A model generated the notes under the pieces. That model did not search any database. It was not told the DNA's origin and saw only the letters and a list, made by a program, of their open reading frames with translations. The translations under genes and the position numbers were made by a program. From a virus, in the IMG/VR virus record IMGVR_UViG_3300035680_000085, positions 1 through 25,293 of that record: DNA of 25,293 nucleotides, one strand, 5' to 3'. Of this stretch, positions 8,292 through 15,597 are shown piece after piece. The number at the start of each line of letters is the position of its first letter. The first letter of the stretch is position 1.

Positions 8292-8569
8292 TAGTTCTTT
8301 GTCTCAGCGTCCGTAGATGTCGCACTCGACACATACCCGCTCTCACCTGAGCGTGGCTGCAACGCGTACAGCAAACGAGTCTGCTCACCAAGCGCCTTAG
8401 AGATGTCTTTTTGCGTGTCGCCCAGCTGCTCGAGGAACTTGGTGTGGGCCTGCACAAGAGGCAGCAGGACATCCTGCCGCAGCATCCAGCCGCAGGCTAC
8501 CGCAACCAGTACAGGGAATCCCCATCTTTCGATGATGGTGGCCAGTGTGGCTTTTACTTCGTCGCTCAT
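8291..8569 (-). CDS. Small membrane protein, holin-like candidate
   Basis: 92 residues with one hydrophobic segment at about 16-30 (WGFPVLVAVACGWML), a short charged N-terminus and a C-terminal coiled-coil-like tail (KFLEQLGDTQKDISKALGEQ). Single-pass small membrane proteins of this shape are common in phage lysis regions and resemble YvrJ/holin-like proteins. It is ATGA-coupled to the upstream membrane protein gene and followed by the HNH gene. A lysis role is inferred only from topology and position. Confidence 0.7.
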   Translation of the reverse strand: MSDEVKATLATIIERWGFPVLVAVACGWMLRQDVLLPLVQAHTKFLEQLGDTQKDISKALGEQTRLLYALQPRSGESGYVSSATSTDAETKN

Positions 8570-8925
8570 TTGGTTAGCTCATGCTTCATAACGATAAGAA
8601 ATGCCCGATTGGCTCGCTGCTCAAGCCACCATTCCAGGATCTTCTGGACGATCAATGTCACGAGGCCCTGCAACAGGAACGCCCACAGCATGCCATAGGA
8701 GGCCGAGTCGACATTGGAGCAGGCCTGATGCAGTCGCTTCACTGAACGCTCGATATCGGCGGCCACGATTGCTCGCTCCTCATCCGATGCAGCCGCGTTC
8801 ATGTAGTCAGTGGGCCATGCCTCAATCGTGAGCTGCACCAGGTCGTTTACCGTGGAGCGTCCGGCGAGAAGCCGCCGGGCTGGCAAGGAACGCCACACGT
8901 GCTTTTGCAGGCCGTCGAGATTCAT
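8566..8925 (-). CDS. Small membrane-anchored protein, C-terminal transmembrane segment
   Basis: 119 residues from ATG 8925, which overlaps the lipoprotein stop (ATGA); a longer frame would overlap more of that gene. The soluble N-terminal 75 residues are helical and charged; residues 78-100 (YGMLWAFLLQGLVTLIVQKI and neighbours) form a likely membrane helix, followed by a basic tail. No family recognised. It lies between a lipoprotein and a holin-like gene, so it may belong to a lysis or envelope-interaction group. Confidence 0.7.
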   Translation of the reverse strand: MNLDGLQKHVWRSLPARRLLAGRSTVNDLVQLTIEAWPTDYMNAAASDEERAIVAADIERSVKRLHQACSNVDSASYGMLWAFLLQGLVTLIVQKILEWWLEQRANRAFLIVMKHELTK

Positions 8926-9167
8926 CGTTTGCCGGTTCCTTTGCACTCTGGGCACTTAATCTTGACGGTGCCGTCTCCGATGATGCCTGTCCCGTTGCAG
9001 TTGTCGCACTTGCCCGAGGGCTTTGGTGCAGGCGTTGGCGTGATCTGCGAACGCAGACGCACAACGGCGTATGCCGTCTCACACGCGAGGTCTGCGTACA
9101 TGCCGCTTCGATCGGCAGCAGTGCCGCAGCCGGCCAGGCAGAGCACGAGCAGGCCAGCCCATCTCAT
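8922..9167 (-). CDS. Small lipoprotein with a DnaJ-type zinc-finger pair
   Basis: 81 residues. A short signal sequence ends in lipobox LAGC with the lipidated Cys at residue 14. The C-terminal third carries two CxxCxGTG units (CDNCNGTG from residue 54 and CPECKGTG from residue 72), the zinc-binding repeat of DnaJ. The mature protein would be tethered to a membrane with a small zinc knuckle. It follows the papain-like peptidase gene (ATGA overlap) and precedes two membrane proteins. The position resembles a spanin or lysis accessory, but the zinc motif is unusual for that role, so function is open. Confidence 0.8.
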   Translation of the reverse strand: MRWAGLLVLCLAGCGTAADRSGMYADLACETAYAVVRLRSQITPTPAPKPSGKCDNCNGTGIIGDGTVKIKCPECKGTGKR

Positions 9168-10084
9168 AGCGCTACTCCGGTCCAGTTGGGCATCTTGGAC
9201 GCCTGGAAGCCGCTGTATCCCGCGTATGCGTATGAGTCACGGCCCGACAGCATCTTGTCGCAGACGGCAGCGTCGATCCAAAAGCTGCACGCCTTGACCT
9301 CTTCCGGGATGTTCTCTGGGAAGTGCTTGCCGACCGTGTTGGACCTTCCCCACGAATTGAAACAGAGCAGACCCGGCCGCTTGCCCCAGCGCAGGCCGCC
9401 AAGCGTCATGCAATGCCACCAGACGCCGCCGGGCTTGCAAAACCCATCGTCATCTCGGCTCATCGAGAAGCCCTGGCCACTGCACACCACGACCGGGTAT
9501 CCGTTGGCGATCGCCTTGGCAGCCTCGACAAACGATGTGGCCAGCGTGGTCTCGCTGCAACGTCGCAAGGACGCGAACCGCTCAAGCTCATTCGGCACAC
9601 CATCCCGGCCCCACTCGCGCTCTCTAGCCGAGGAGTGCGAGTCGATCCGAGTGCCGCCGTAGTCCTGGCCGTAGTGCAGACAGCCAAGGTCGCGAACGGT
9701 CTTGGCAGCGTGAAACCCGGTGCTGCCGTCGCCGCCGTTGTTCACCTTCTGCCCGCGGGCCTCGACCCGGCTGAACCCGTAGATGCTCGCCTCTACAGTC
9801 CGGCCGCCCCACTGCTCGGACTCGCGCCGCCAGTGGATGTCGCAGGCCGCCAGCATGTCGATACCGAGAGCGGCACCCCAGCCAACGCATGACCCGACGT
9901 TGCCCTGGCTGCCACGCTTCCACGAGGGCATGCACTTCAGCAGCGACTCGTACAAGAAAACGTCTGTCTTCTCGTCGGTTGTCAGGTCAGGCCCGGCCTG
10001 TGCGAGCGTGGGCCGCGCAAGCGACGAGACAAACGCCTCGGCGCCTGCTGGATCTGGATCGTAGCCAAAGGCGGGAACTGCCAT
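9164..10084 (-). CDS. Papain-like cysteine peptidase (C1 family)
   Basis: 306 residues. All papain-type active-site elements are present in order: Gln60 with Cys66 in GSQGNVGSCVGWG, His224 in WWHCMTLGG and Asn243 in the diagnostic FNSWG block (242-246). No signal peptide is evident. The start ATG at 10084 has AAAGGG upstream. It sits among signal-peptide, lipoprotein and holin-like genes, so it may be a peptidoglycan-stem-peptide or host-protein peptidase used in lysis or entry; a C1 enzyme in this slot is not the common phage endolysin type. Catalytic call is strong, substrate unknown. Confidence 0.88.
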   Translation of the reverse strand: MAVPAFGYDPDPAGAEAFVSSLARPTLAQAGPDLTTDEKTDVFLYESLLKCMPSWKRGSQGNVGSCVGWGAALGIDMLAACDIHWRRESEQWGGRTVEASIYGFSRVEARGQKVNNGGDGSTGFHAAKTVRDLGCLHYGQDYGGTRIDSHSSAREREWGRDGVPNELERFASLRRCSETTLATSFVEAAKAIANGYPVVVCSGQGFSMSRDDDGFCKPGGVWWHCMTLGGLRWGKRPGLLCFNSWGRSNTVGKHFPENIPEEVKACSFWIDAAVCDKMLSGRDSYAYAGYSGFQASKMPNWTGVAL

Positions 10085-10087
10085 GTG

Positions 10088-10558
10088 TCACCCTTTGGCG
10101 ATTCCAGCCCATGCGATCGCCCGACAGACTTCGACATAAGCTTTCCGTACGTCGGCGTCGACCGGCTTGACCTCGAGCGACAGGACCGATTCCATGGCCG
10201 TCTCGACCGCGGTACGCAGGCCGGCGTACGCTCCCGGCTTGTGCTCGCCAATGCGTCGCCAGCCGATGTCCAGAGCAAGGATAGTGAACGCCCGCAGGCT
10301 GCGGGTATCGGTGAAGACAACGTCGGTAGCCACGGCATCGCCGGCCACCACAACGGACGCCTTCTCCCACAGCTGCTGCCACAGCAGCTTGTCGCCAATC
10401 GGTGCAGACTTCAGGGCTTCCACGACAGGCGTAACAAGGCGTTGCATATCGTCACGAGGTGTTTCAACGGCTGGAGGTGCCAGGCTCTTTACGGGTGGCA
10501 GTCCGCCAACGGCAATGGCCGCCAACGCAATCGCCAGAGCAAACCGGAGAGCAGTCAT
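10088..10558 (-). CDS. Hypothetical exported protein
   Basis: 156 residues from ATG 10558, overlapping the upstream stop as ATGA. The N-terminus (MTALRFALAIALAAIAVGG) is a signal peptide or membrane anchor. The rest is helical, with a DIGWRRIGEHKPGAYAGLR segment and a C-terminal helix with YVEVCRAIAWAGIAKG. No family recognised. The gene is directly upstream of the papain-like peptidase with a 3-base gap and is likely co-translated with it, pointing to a shared envelope-related job. Confidence 0.7.
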   Translation of the reverse strand: MTALRFALAIALAAIAVGGLPPVKSLAPPAVETPRDDMQRLVTPVVEALKSAPIGDKLLWQQLWEKASVVVAGDAVATDVVFTDTRSLRAFTILALDIGWRRIGEHKPGAYAGLRTAVETAMESVLSLEVKPVDADVRKAYVEVCRAIAWAGIAKG

Positions 10559-10827
10559 TTGGAGCCCTTGCCATTGCGAAGCATCACGTCGAGCAGCTGC
10601 TGGCACAGTGCCACGCCGTCTTCCATGCCGACGGCCCGCATTTTGTTGGCCAGGTCAAGGACCACACGCATTTCGCCGAGTCCGACCGAGGAGGCTGCGG
10701 CGGGCTCTTCGGCTTTGAGCGTTCGTGCCCAGGCATAGGCTTTACGTAGTCCAGCCATGATTGCTGGCGCAGCAACAAGACCCACAGCCGCCAGCCCGGC
10801 AACAAGTCGAATAGCGGCATCGGTCAT
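10555..10827 (-). CDS. Small membrane protein
   Basis: 90 residues from ATG 10827 (ATGA overlap with the gene upstream; an earlier in-frame Met would extend well into it). A hydrophobic helix covers about residues 5-25, followed by a charged helical region with LGEMRVVLDLANKMRAVGMEDGVA-like amphipathic sequence (residues about 50-75). Topology suits a holin-like or membrane-anchored phage accessory protein, but no family is recognised. Confidence 0.7.
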   Translation of the reverse strand: MTDAAIRLVAGLAAVGLVAAPAIMAGLRKAYAWARTLKAEEPAAASSVGLGEMRVVLDLANKMRAVGMEDGVALCQQLLDVMLRNGKGSK

Positions 10828-11126
10828 CGCTTGAGCGCCTCCGCCTGCAGCAGGCACCACCGAACCATCGACTCTCCCTCGGCCGTACGCAGCACAGCGG
10901 CGAGATGCCGAATGAACTCGTCATCCGCCCGGCTGTTCGTCTTGGACGCGATCCACTCGCAGGCGTCGGCGACGATCAGACCACGCTTGAACGGGTCCGA
11001 CTCCTGGGCGAACCGCTGGCCGTAGCCGATGAGCGGTGCGTACGCCTGCACGAGTGCGATCTTCTGCCAAATGGAAAGGCTTTCGCCGTACTCTGCCGCT
11101 TCCGCGGCTGTCAGTTCGAAACTCAT
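10824..11126 (-). CDS. Hypothetical protein
   Basis: 100 residues from ATG 11126 with GGAGGT upstream, which decides this start against a much longer open frame. The sequence is soluble and helical (SIWQKIALVQAYAPLIGYG, then DPFKRGLIVADACEWIASKT and a final WCLLQAEALKR). It reads like a phage accessory protein but shows no known motif. It is coupled to the small membrane protein gene downstream. Confidence 0.65.
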   Translation of the reverse strand: MSFELTAAEAAEYGESLSIWQKIALVQAYAPLIGYGQRFAQESDPFKRGLIVADACEWIASKTNSRADDEFIRHLAAVLRTAEGESMVRWCLLQAEALKR

Positions 11127-11140
11127 GCGGGCACCTCCAC

Positions 11141-11500
11141 CTACCAATCTGGCTCTAGCCCGGCCATGTCTTGCAGTTCGGCTGGCACTTCGCAGGATTT
11201 CAGCTGAAAGCCCTGCCGCTTCACTACACGCCGCTCTTGCTCCGTGGCCTCGTCCCAGGCTGCCCTGATCCGGCTGGTGGCGTCCCGGATCTCTGCCGGC
11301 GTCGGGTCGCGTTGCTCGCTTCTTTTTGGCTTGAACCGGAATCGCCTGTCGTGCCGAGGAGCGAGCGGCACGACAGACTTCAGCCGAATGAGCTGGTCTT
11401 TGGTTATCGTCCAATGCGTGCAGATCGCCACCATGGCTGAGTGAGAGTCCCACTGAACCCGCAGGAGGTTCAGATCAATCCTCGCCGTGTTGCCCGGCAT
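11141..11500 (-). CDS. Hypothetical protein with a possible helix-turn-helix
   Basis: 119 residues from ATG 11500, with GAGGTGG upstream and a 26-base overlap with the end of the preceding glycosyltransferase gene. Residues 20-45 (MVAICTHWTITKDQLIRLK) could form a helix-turn-helix; a basic stretch HDRRFRFKPKR follows, then an amphipathic helix (IRAAWDEATEQERRVVKRQG). A DNA-binding role is possible but unproven. Not assigned to a family. Confidence 0.65.
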   Translation of the reverse strand: MPGNTARIDLNLLRVQWDSHSAMVAICTHWTITKDQLIRLKSVVPLAPRHDRRFRFKPKRSEQRDPTPAEIRDATSRIRAAWDEATEQERRVVKRQGFQLKSCEVPAELQDMAGLEPDW

Positions 11501-12362
11501 CGAGCCACCTCATGACGCACCTCTGCGACGGGTTCAGATACAACCCAAGCCCGGTCGCCTTGGCGATGCTCTCGTGAAACGGAACGTGCTCGCAGTCGGC
11601 ACCGTCGTAGGTGCCAGCCAGGTAGGCGTCGGTGCGGTAGATGCACAGGCCGCCCATCGCACTACACACAGGCACAGGTGGGCTTCCGACCGGTGGCAAC
11701 CACTGGTGCTTCCATCCGCCGACGCCCGCGGTGTAGTCATCCCAGTAGGAGTTCAGCCGAAGCGCCCAGCAGTCGTAGTGCAGCCACGCAGCAATCGGCC
11801 GTGTGTGACCCTCGGCGTTCGTCTCGTAGGCCGGATGCTGTAGCAGCGACACGCTAGCCATGCCGTAGCATTCCGGCATGTCCATCAGCCAGCCGATGCC
11901 GTTCAAAAAACCATCAGCCGACCAGCCGCCCCACGCGTCGAAGTCGACAACCACCACGTAGTCCGAGTCGGCGGCGCAATCCCGGACCCATCGCTGGCAG
12001 GCCGTGCGGTACTCAGCGAGGGCCTCTGTGCGGCGGCCCGCGAACTCGGAGGAGAACTGCTGGCGGCCGAGCACCTGGTAGCCGAACGTGATCTGCCGGT
12101 GCTTGGCTGCAAACTCCGTCAGCACCTCTACGGTGTCATCCGTGCAGTCGTTCGATTCGATGTGGCACGCCCACTCCCGGCACCGCGATGTTATCTGCCC
12201 GAGCCGCAGGAGGTTTTGCCGCAGCGACAGGCCGCAGTTTCTGGCGAGCCCTACGAACGCCACCTTCGACCTCGCAAGCCTGCCCGAGGCGGCCGCCACG
12301 TGCCGGTCGTACGACTCGACGAACGGCGGCGACGGGCAGAGGAGGTGCTGTGGAATTTTCAC
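11475..12362 (-). CDS. Glycosyltransferase, GT-A type (Anp1/CAP59-like)
   Basis: 295 residues from GTG 12362, which overlaps the upstream glycosyltransferase stop as GTGA and follows GAGG. Motifs: VAFVGLARNCGLSL near the start, IESNDCTDDTVEVL, then RTEALAEYRTACQRW and VVVVDFDAWGGWS with the D-x-D metal site. This layout is seen in GT-A enzymes related to fungal Anp1/CAP59 mannosyltransferases and their bacterial relatives. It is paired with the GT immediately upstream, so both may decorate the same acceptor, a virion protein, phage DNA or host surface glycan. Sugar and acceptor are unknown. Confidence 0.8.
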   Translation of the reverse strand: MKIPQHLLCPSPPFVESYDRHVAAASGRLARSKVAFVGLARNCGLSLRQNLLRLGQITSRCREWACHIESNDCTDDTVEVLTEFAAKHRQITFGYQVLGRQQFSSEFAGRRTEALAEYRTACQRWVRDCAADSDYVVVVDFDAWGGWSADGFLNGIGWLMDMPECYGMASVSLLQHPAYETNAEGHTRPIAAWLHYDCWALRLNSYWDDYTAGVGGWKHQWLPPVGSPPVPVCSAMGGLCIYRTDAYLAGTYDGADCEHVPFHESIAKATGLGLYLNPSQRCVMRWLDAGQHGED

Positions 12363-12985
12363 CGGACTACCTCGTCGAGTGCCCTGGCGATCCACTGCGT
12401 GCGTTCAGCCATCGGAAACACGCCGCACGGGTGGTACACGAAATCTCCCGGCTGCCAGTGGCCGCCGACTTCGTCCCGCTCGTTTGCGGGTCGATTCCAC
12501 ACGCACGAGTTGAACGCCCGAAGCGGCGCCACCGTCAGAACGTCCACGCCCAGCGACGCAACCTCGCCTAGCAGGGTCTGCCACCCACACGGCAATCCCG
12601 CCCAGCGCTCACGGTCTTCGGAGATCGTCTGCAGGAGAGCACGTGCTTTGATTGTGTCGCGCCAGACCATGCTGCCGCAGTTGATCTGGTTCCACGAAAC
12701 GATTCCTTCCTCGCAAACCGTGACGTGCGGCCCGATGCACGCGAGCTCGTGGATTGGCTGCCGCATGTCCGTGATGACAGCGTCACAGTCCAGCGTCCAT
12801 AGCATGTCGAACCGGTCGAGGTAGTGGCACAGCAGTTCGACATTAGCCACCGCCTCTTCGTATGGCTGGTTGTCACAGATCAGCGTGTAGCCGTGCCGAA
12901 GGCAATACTCGAGCTTGTTCGGCACAGTGATCGCGGCCAGGTCGGTGACGTTGGCCGACACGCTCGTGACTACAGCCACCCTCAC
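12359..12985 (-). CDS. Glycosyltransferase, GMA12/MNN10-like (GT34-type)
   Basis: 208 residues. It starts with GTG at 12985, overlapping the RusA stop (GTGA). The N-terminus VAVVTSVSANV and the NKLEYCLRHGYTLICDN block, the LWTLDCDAVITD metal-binding D-x-D motif, an INCGSMVWR strand, and the late HWQPGDFVYHPCG block match the galactosyl/mannosyltransferase GMA12/MNN10 pattern. Shorter than eukaryotic members but complete in motifs. Transfers a hexose to an unknown acceptor; neighbours suggest a role in virion or host glycan modification. Confidence 0.8.
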   Translation of the reverse strand: MRVAVVTSVSANVTDLAAITVPNKLEYCLRHGYTLICDNQPYEEAVANVELLCHYLDRFDMLWTLDCDAVITDMRQPIHELACIGPHVTVCEEGIVSWNQINCGSMVWRDTIKARALLQTISEDRERWAGLPCGWQTLLGEVASLGVDVLTVAPLRAFNSCVWNRPANERDEVGGHWQPGDFVYHPCGVFPMAERTQWIARALDEVVR

Positions 12986-13380
12986 GTGATACGCACGGTG
13001 GTCCGTGCCTCCGTGCCGTAGCTCTTCTCGATCACCAGCCGCCGGACCTGTTTGTCGTTGCCGATGATTGGGCCTATGGCATCCAAAACAGCTTTCGCGA
13101 CGTTGTCCACGTCCGGCAGCGGTGCCTCTGGTGCCGTTGGCTTAAGCCCTTTTTTGTTCGCGTGCGACTTCGGCCGAACGAACACCGCGTCGATCACGAC
13201 CTCTACCGTGGCGGTAGTGGGCCGCAGGCCAGCATCGACCGCGGCCAGCTGCAGCGCCTTGCGGTACGCGTGGACGGCGTGACCTTTCTCGACGTAGGCG
13301 TGCGGGAACTTGCCACGAGTAGTGATCTTTGCCCGAGGCTGAGGAACCGGCTCGCCTGGAACGCTAAACGTGATGGACAT
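12982..13380 (-). CDS. rusA: RusA-family Holliday junction resolvase
   Basis: 132 residues, the normal RusA length. The N-terminus FSVPGEPVPQPR is characteristic, and the catalytic block PDVDNVAKAVLDAI (Asp90, Asp92, Lys96, Asp100) is intact. RusA cuts four-way DNA junctions during phage recombination and replication and helps clear branched DNA before packaging. The start ATG at 13380 has a weak ribosome binding site overlapped by a GCCGCC/GGCGGC inverted repeat at 13381-13398, which could affect initiation. Confidence 0.93.
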   Translation of the reverse strand: MSITFSVPGEPVPQPRAKITTRGKFPHAYVEKGHAVHAYRKALQLAAVDAGLRPTTATVEVVIDAVFVRPKSHANKKGLKPTAPEAPLPDVDNVAKAVLDAIGPIIGNDKQVRRLVIEKSYGTEARTTVRIT

Positions 13381-13434
13381 GCCGCCGATATTGGCGGCCG
13401 TGTCAAGCTAAGCGGGCCAACAGCAAGCGGCGGT

Positions 13435-13480
13435 GTGACAAAACCTAGGCTCTTGTTTCTTAAGACCGAGGTTTTGTCAC
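13435..13480. repeat. 12-bp perfect inverted repeat in an intergenic gap
   Basis: GTGACAAAACCT at 13435-13446 and its complement at 13469-13480, separated by 22 bases. It lies in the 150-base gap between the resolvase gene and the gene upstream. No U-tract follows in either direction, so an operator or a processing/structural element is as likely as a terminator. Confidence 0.7.
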
Positions 13481-13530
13481 GCTTCAGCACCGCGACCACC
13501 GACCATCGCACCGCTGGCACACGCCACAAT

Positions 13531-14073
13531 TCACGGCAGCCTCTCCAGCAGCTTGCGGAGCGTGGCGGCTGTCTGGTCATCCGGCACATACGCAGTCCGC
13601 AGCCTCGCCTCGGCGCGATAGATCGCCGCCCGCTCCGATTCAGTGAGCGCTGGCGATCGGTAGAGCGGGACGACTTCGGCATCGACATAGACGTTATGAG
13701 CCTCGGCGTGTTCGCGGAGAAGGCTGACGTACTGGTGATCGTTGTGCAGAATTGCCCACGCCACTGGCTCCTGCTGCACCGTTTCGCGACTCTCTACGCT
13801 ACAGTTTCGCCGCACACTACCCTCGCCCGGTGTAGCGTGCGTGGCGGGTGTATCCTCGGCGGGCTTGATAGGCTGTGACCTATCAAATTGCCGCAGCCGC
13901 TCGCGGAGCATGGCGTCGGCAAGCTCGTAAGCCATCGTCGCGTAGGAATCATCTGACGCCAGCAGGTCGTCGTGCGGATTGGCAAGAATCCCCGTCAACG
14001 CCGCAGCGGCGAACGTGTCGCGGGAATCGAAACGATCCGGCGATATGTCGCCGTTTCTGTGCTGTTGCGTCAT
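13531..14073 (-). CDS. Hypothetical phage protein
   Basis: 180 residues from ATG 14073, overlapping the upstream DUF551-like stop (ATGA) with GGAGGTGAC ahead. The N-terminal part has RDTFAAAALTGILANP, the common opening of a phage-protein group found in early regions, and the C-terminal half has EPVAWAILHND, AEVVPLYRSPALTESERAAI, another pattern recurring in small phage proteins of unknown function. It may be a two-module protein built from those pieces. No activity can be assigned. Confidence 0.75.
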   Translation of the reverse strand: MTQQHRNGDISPDRFDSRDTFAAAALTGILANPHDDLLASDDSYATMAYELADAMLRERLRQFDRSQPIKPAEDTPATHATPGEGSVRRNCSVESRETVQQEPVAWAILHNDHQYVSLLREHAEAHNVYVDAEVVPLYRSPALTESERAAIYRAEARLRTAYVPDDQTAATLRKLLERLP

Positions 14074-14273
14074 GTCACCTCCGGTGGCTCGGGCAGTGGC
14101 ATCCAGTGGGTGACAAACGGCTCAATCTTCAAGTTTAAGTCGCCTCCCCAGTTGATCGAATCGCCATTTCGCTTGCCCGAGAACACTGGCCACTTCTTGT
14201 CAGCAGGCCGCAGCCACAAAACGAGTTTTCCTTCTGGCGGCAGGCTCTCGTAAATCTCGGTCCAAACGTCCAT
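14070..14273 (-). CDS. DUF551-like small protein
   Basis: 67 residues from ATG 14273 with GGAGG upstream. The C-terminus FVTHWMPLPEPP and the N-terminal SLPPEGKLVLWL pattern match the DUF551 group, small phage and prophage proteins of unknown function. It is coupled to the next gene by an ATGA overlap. The 98 bases between it and the clamp gene stop (14274-14371) hold no gene I can support. Confidence 0.8.
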   Translation of the reverse strand: MDVWTEIYESLPPEGKLVLWLRPADKKWPVFSGKRNGDSINWGGDLNLKIEPFVTHWMPLPEPPEVT

Positions 14274-14371
14274 TTGATCCTCCGTTCATTCCAAATTGTT
14301 TCCACGATCCTAATCTGGCAGAATCAGCGGATGAAGCGGACGGCAGATCCGCCGCTTATCCTGCGTGCTCC

Positions 14372-15475
14372 TTACTCCGCCAGCGGCATGATCACGCCGT
14401 GAACGTCGCCGCACTTGAGCCGCACGGCATCGCCCGGCTTCGCGGCCTGAATCTCCACATCCGGCTCGCTGTCCTTGGCCAAGCCAGCCAGGAAGTCGAG
14501 CAGGAACTTCGGGTCGAGCTTCACTGTGGCAGCGTTGCCGAACTCCACGATGTCGCACGTCACGCTGGACTCGCCAGCCTCGCTGCTCTGAGCGTGGAGG
14601 TGCAGGCCCTCCTTGGAGAACGAGAAGTCCACGCCCTTACTCGACTCGCTCGTGGTGATGGCAGCGGCCCGCGTGGCATCAGCCAGCAGACCGCGGCTCA
14701 CGGTCGTCGCCTTGGTCGAGTTCGTCGGGAATACATCTCGCCATGGCGGAAACCGGCCCTCGACCAGCCGGGCCGTCACCACGGTCGACCCGATGGTACA
14801 GACCAGCGTGTTCGTGCTCGCCTCGAGCTCCACGAGCTCCTCGCCGCCGGCTTCCTTGGCGATCTCGGCCAATAGCTTGGCCACCCGTTGCGGAATCAAC
14901 GTCTCCGAGTCATCGACGGCCAGGTCGTGCTCGGCTTCGGCCATCGTGAGCCGCCGGCCGTCTGTGGCCACGACAGAGACCTTGTCGCCCTTGACCTCGA
15001 CCATCACGCCACCCAGTGCGTACCGGGTGCTTTTCATGTCGCAGGCTTCCACCACGGCATGCACCAGTCCGGCGAACTGGTCGGCCGGAAGCTTGATCCG
15101 GTTGGCCGCGTGCTCGGCCGTCATGGTCGGAAACTCGGCCGGATCTTCCGTCGGCAGCGTCCAGGAGCCGCGCTTGGTCGACAGCACGCAGCTGGTGTCC
15201 TGCGGCGTGATCGTGATCTCGTCGTCGCGGCACTCGGTCAGGATCGACCAGACCCGTGCGAACGGCAGCAAGAGCGCCGGGCCGTCGAACGGCACGGCCG
15301 CCGTCACCTGCACCTCGAGGTCGGTGCCGACCACCTGGCCGCCCGAGATCAGCACGTTGCGCAGAATCGGCCGCGGCGTGCGGTCAGTCACCGCGCTTTT
15401 CACGATCGAAAATGCCGCCTTGAGCGCCGCGACGCTCAACACGATGCCATTGCGATTTCTGGTAGTCGTACCCAT
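14372..15475 (-). CDS. dnaN: DNA polymerase III beta subunit (sliding clamp)
   Basis: 367 residues, the normal length of bacterial beta clamps. Three-domain clamp features are present: PRPILRNVLI near residue 35, a VGTDLEVQV strand, RYALGGVMVE at about 151, the highly conserved ATDGRRLTMAE at 170-180, and a VIMPLAE C-terminus matching the canonical IMPM end. The start ATG at 15475 has AAGGA upstream. The clamp holds the replicative polymerase on DNA; a phage copy would form its own clamp. It overlaps a small membrane-protein gene at its 5' end. Confidence 0.95.
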   Translation of the reverse strand: MGTTTRNRNGIVLSVAALKAAFSIVKSAVTDRTPRPILRNVLISGGQVVGTDLEVQVTAAVPFDGPALLLPFARVWSILTECRDDEITITPQDTSCVLSTKRGSWTLPTEDPAEFPTMTAEHAANRIKLPADQFAGLVHAVVEACDMKSTRYALGGVMVEVKGDKVSVVATDGRRLTMAEAEHDLAVDDSETLIPQRVAKLLAEIAKEAGGEELVELEASTNTLVCTIGSTVVTARLVEGRFPPWRDVFPTNSTKATTVSRGLLADATRAAAITTSESSKGVDFSFSKEGLHLHAQSSEAGESSVTCDIVEFGNAATVKLDPKFLLDFLAGLAKDSEPDVEIQAAKPGDAVRLKCGDVHGVIMPLAE

Positions 15476-15584
15476 GTGAAGAATCCTTTCGCTTGAGGGA
15501 AGCACCCACGGCGATGCCGAGGGCAAAAGTCAATCCGTTGACCAGAACACCAGTTGCTAGAAACACTGCGTTTTCGACAGTCAT
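15384..15584 (-). CDS. Small membrane protein overlapping the clamp gene
   Basis: 66 residues, frame +1 to the clamp gene, which it overlaps by 92 bases. The start ATG at 15584 overlaps the upstream stop (ATGA) after GAGGTGACCAC, a copy of the coupling cassette used at the two preceding junctions. Residues 6-30 form a hydrophobic, glycine-containing helix (FLATGVLVNGLTFALGIAVG); the tail is basic. The 5' half precedes the clamp start and has good coding character, so a real product is likely, but the long overlap leaves doubt about its end. Confidence 0.55.
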   Translation of the reverse strand: MTVENAVFLATGVLVNGLTFALGIAVGASLKRKDSSHGYDYQKSQWHRVERRGAQGGIFDREKRGD

Positions 15585-15597
15585 GTGGTCACCTCGT
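15580..15597. repeat. Translational-coupling cassette, diverged third copy
   Basis: A diverged copy of the 20-bp sequence found at 15801 and 16007, at the stop-start junction of the BPSL0761-like and membrane protein genes. Confidence 0.7.

Noticed and set aside
14327-14357. Hairpin in the gap after the clamp gene as a terminator
   Set aside because: Competing 6-bp stems with long loops and no U-tract on the minus strand.
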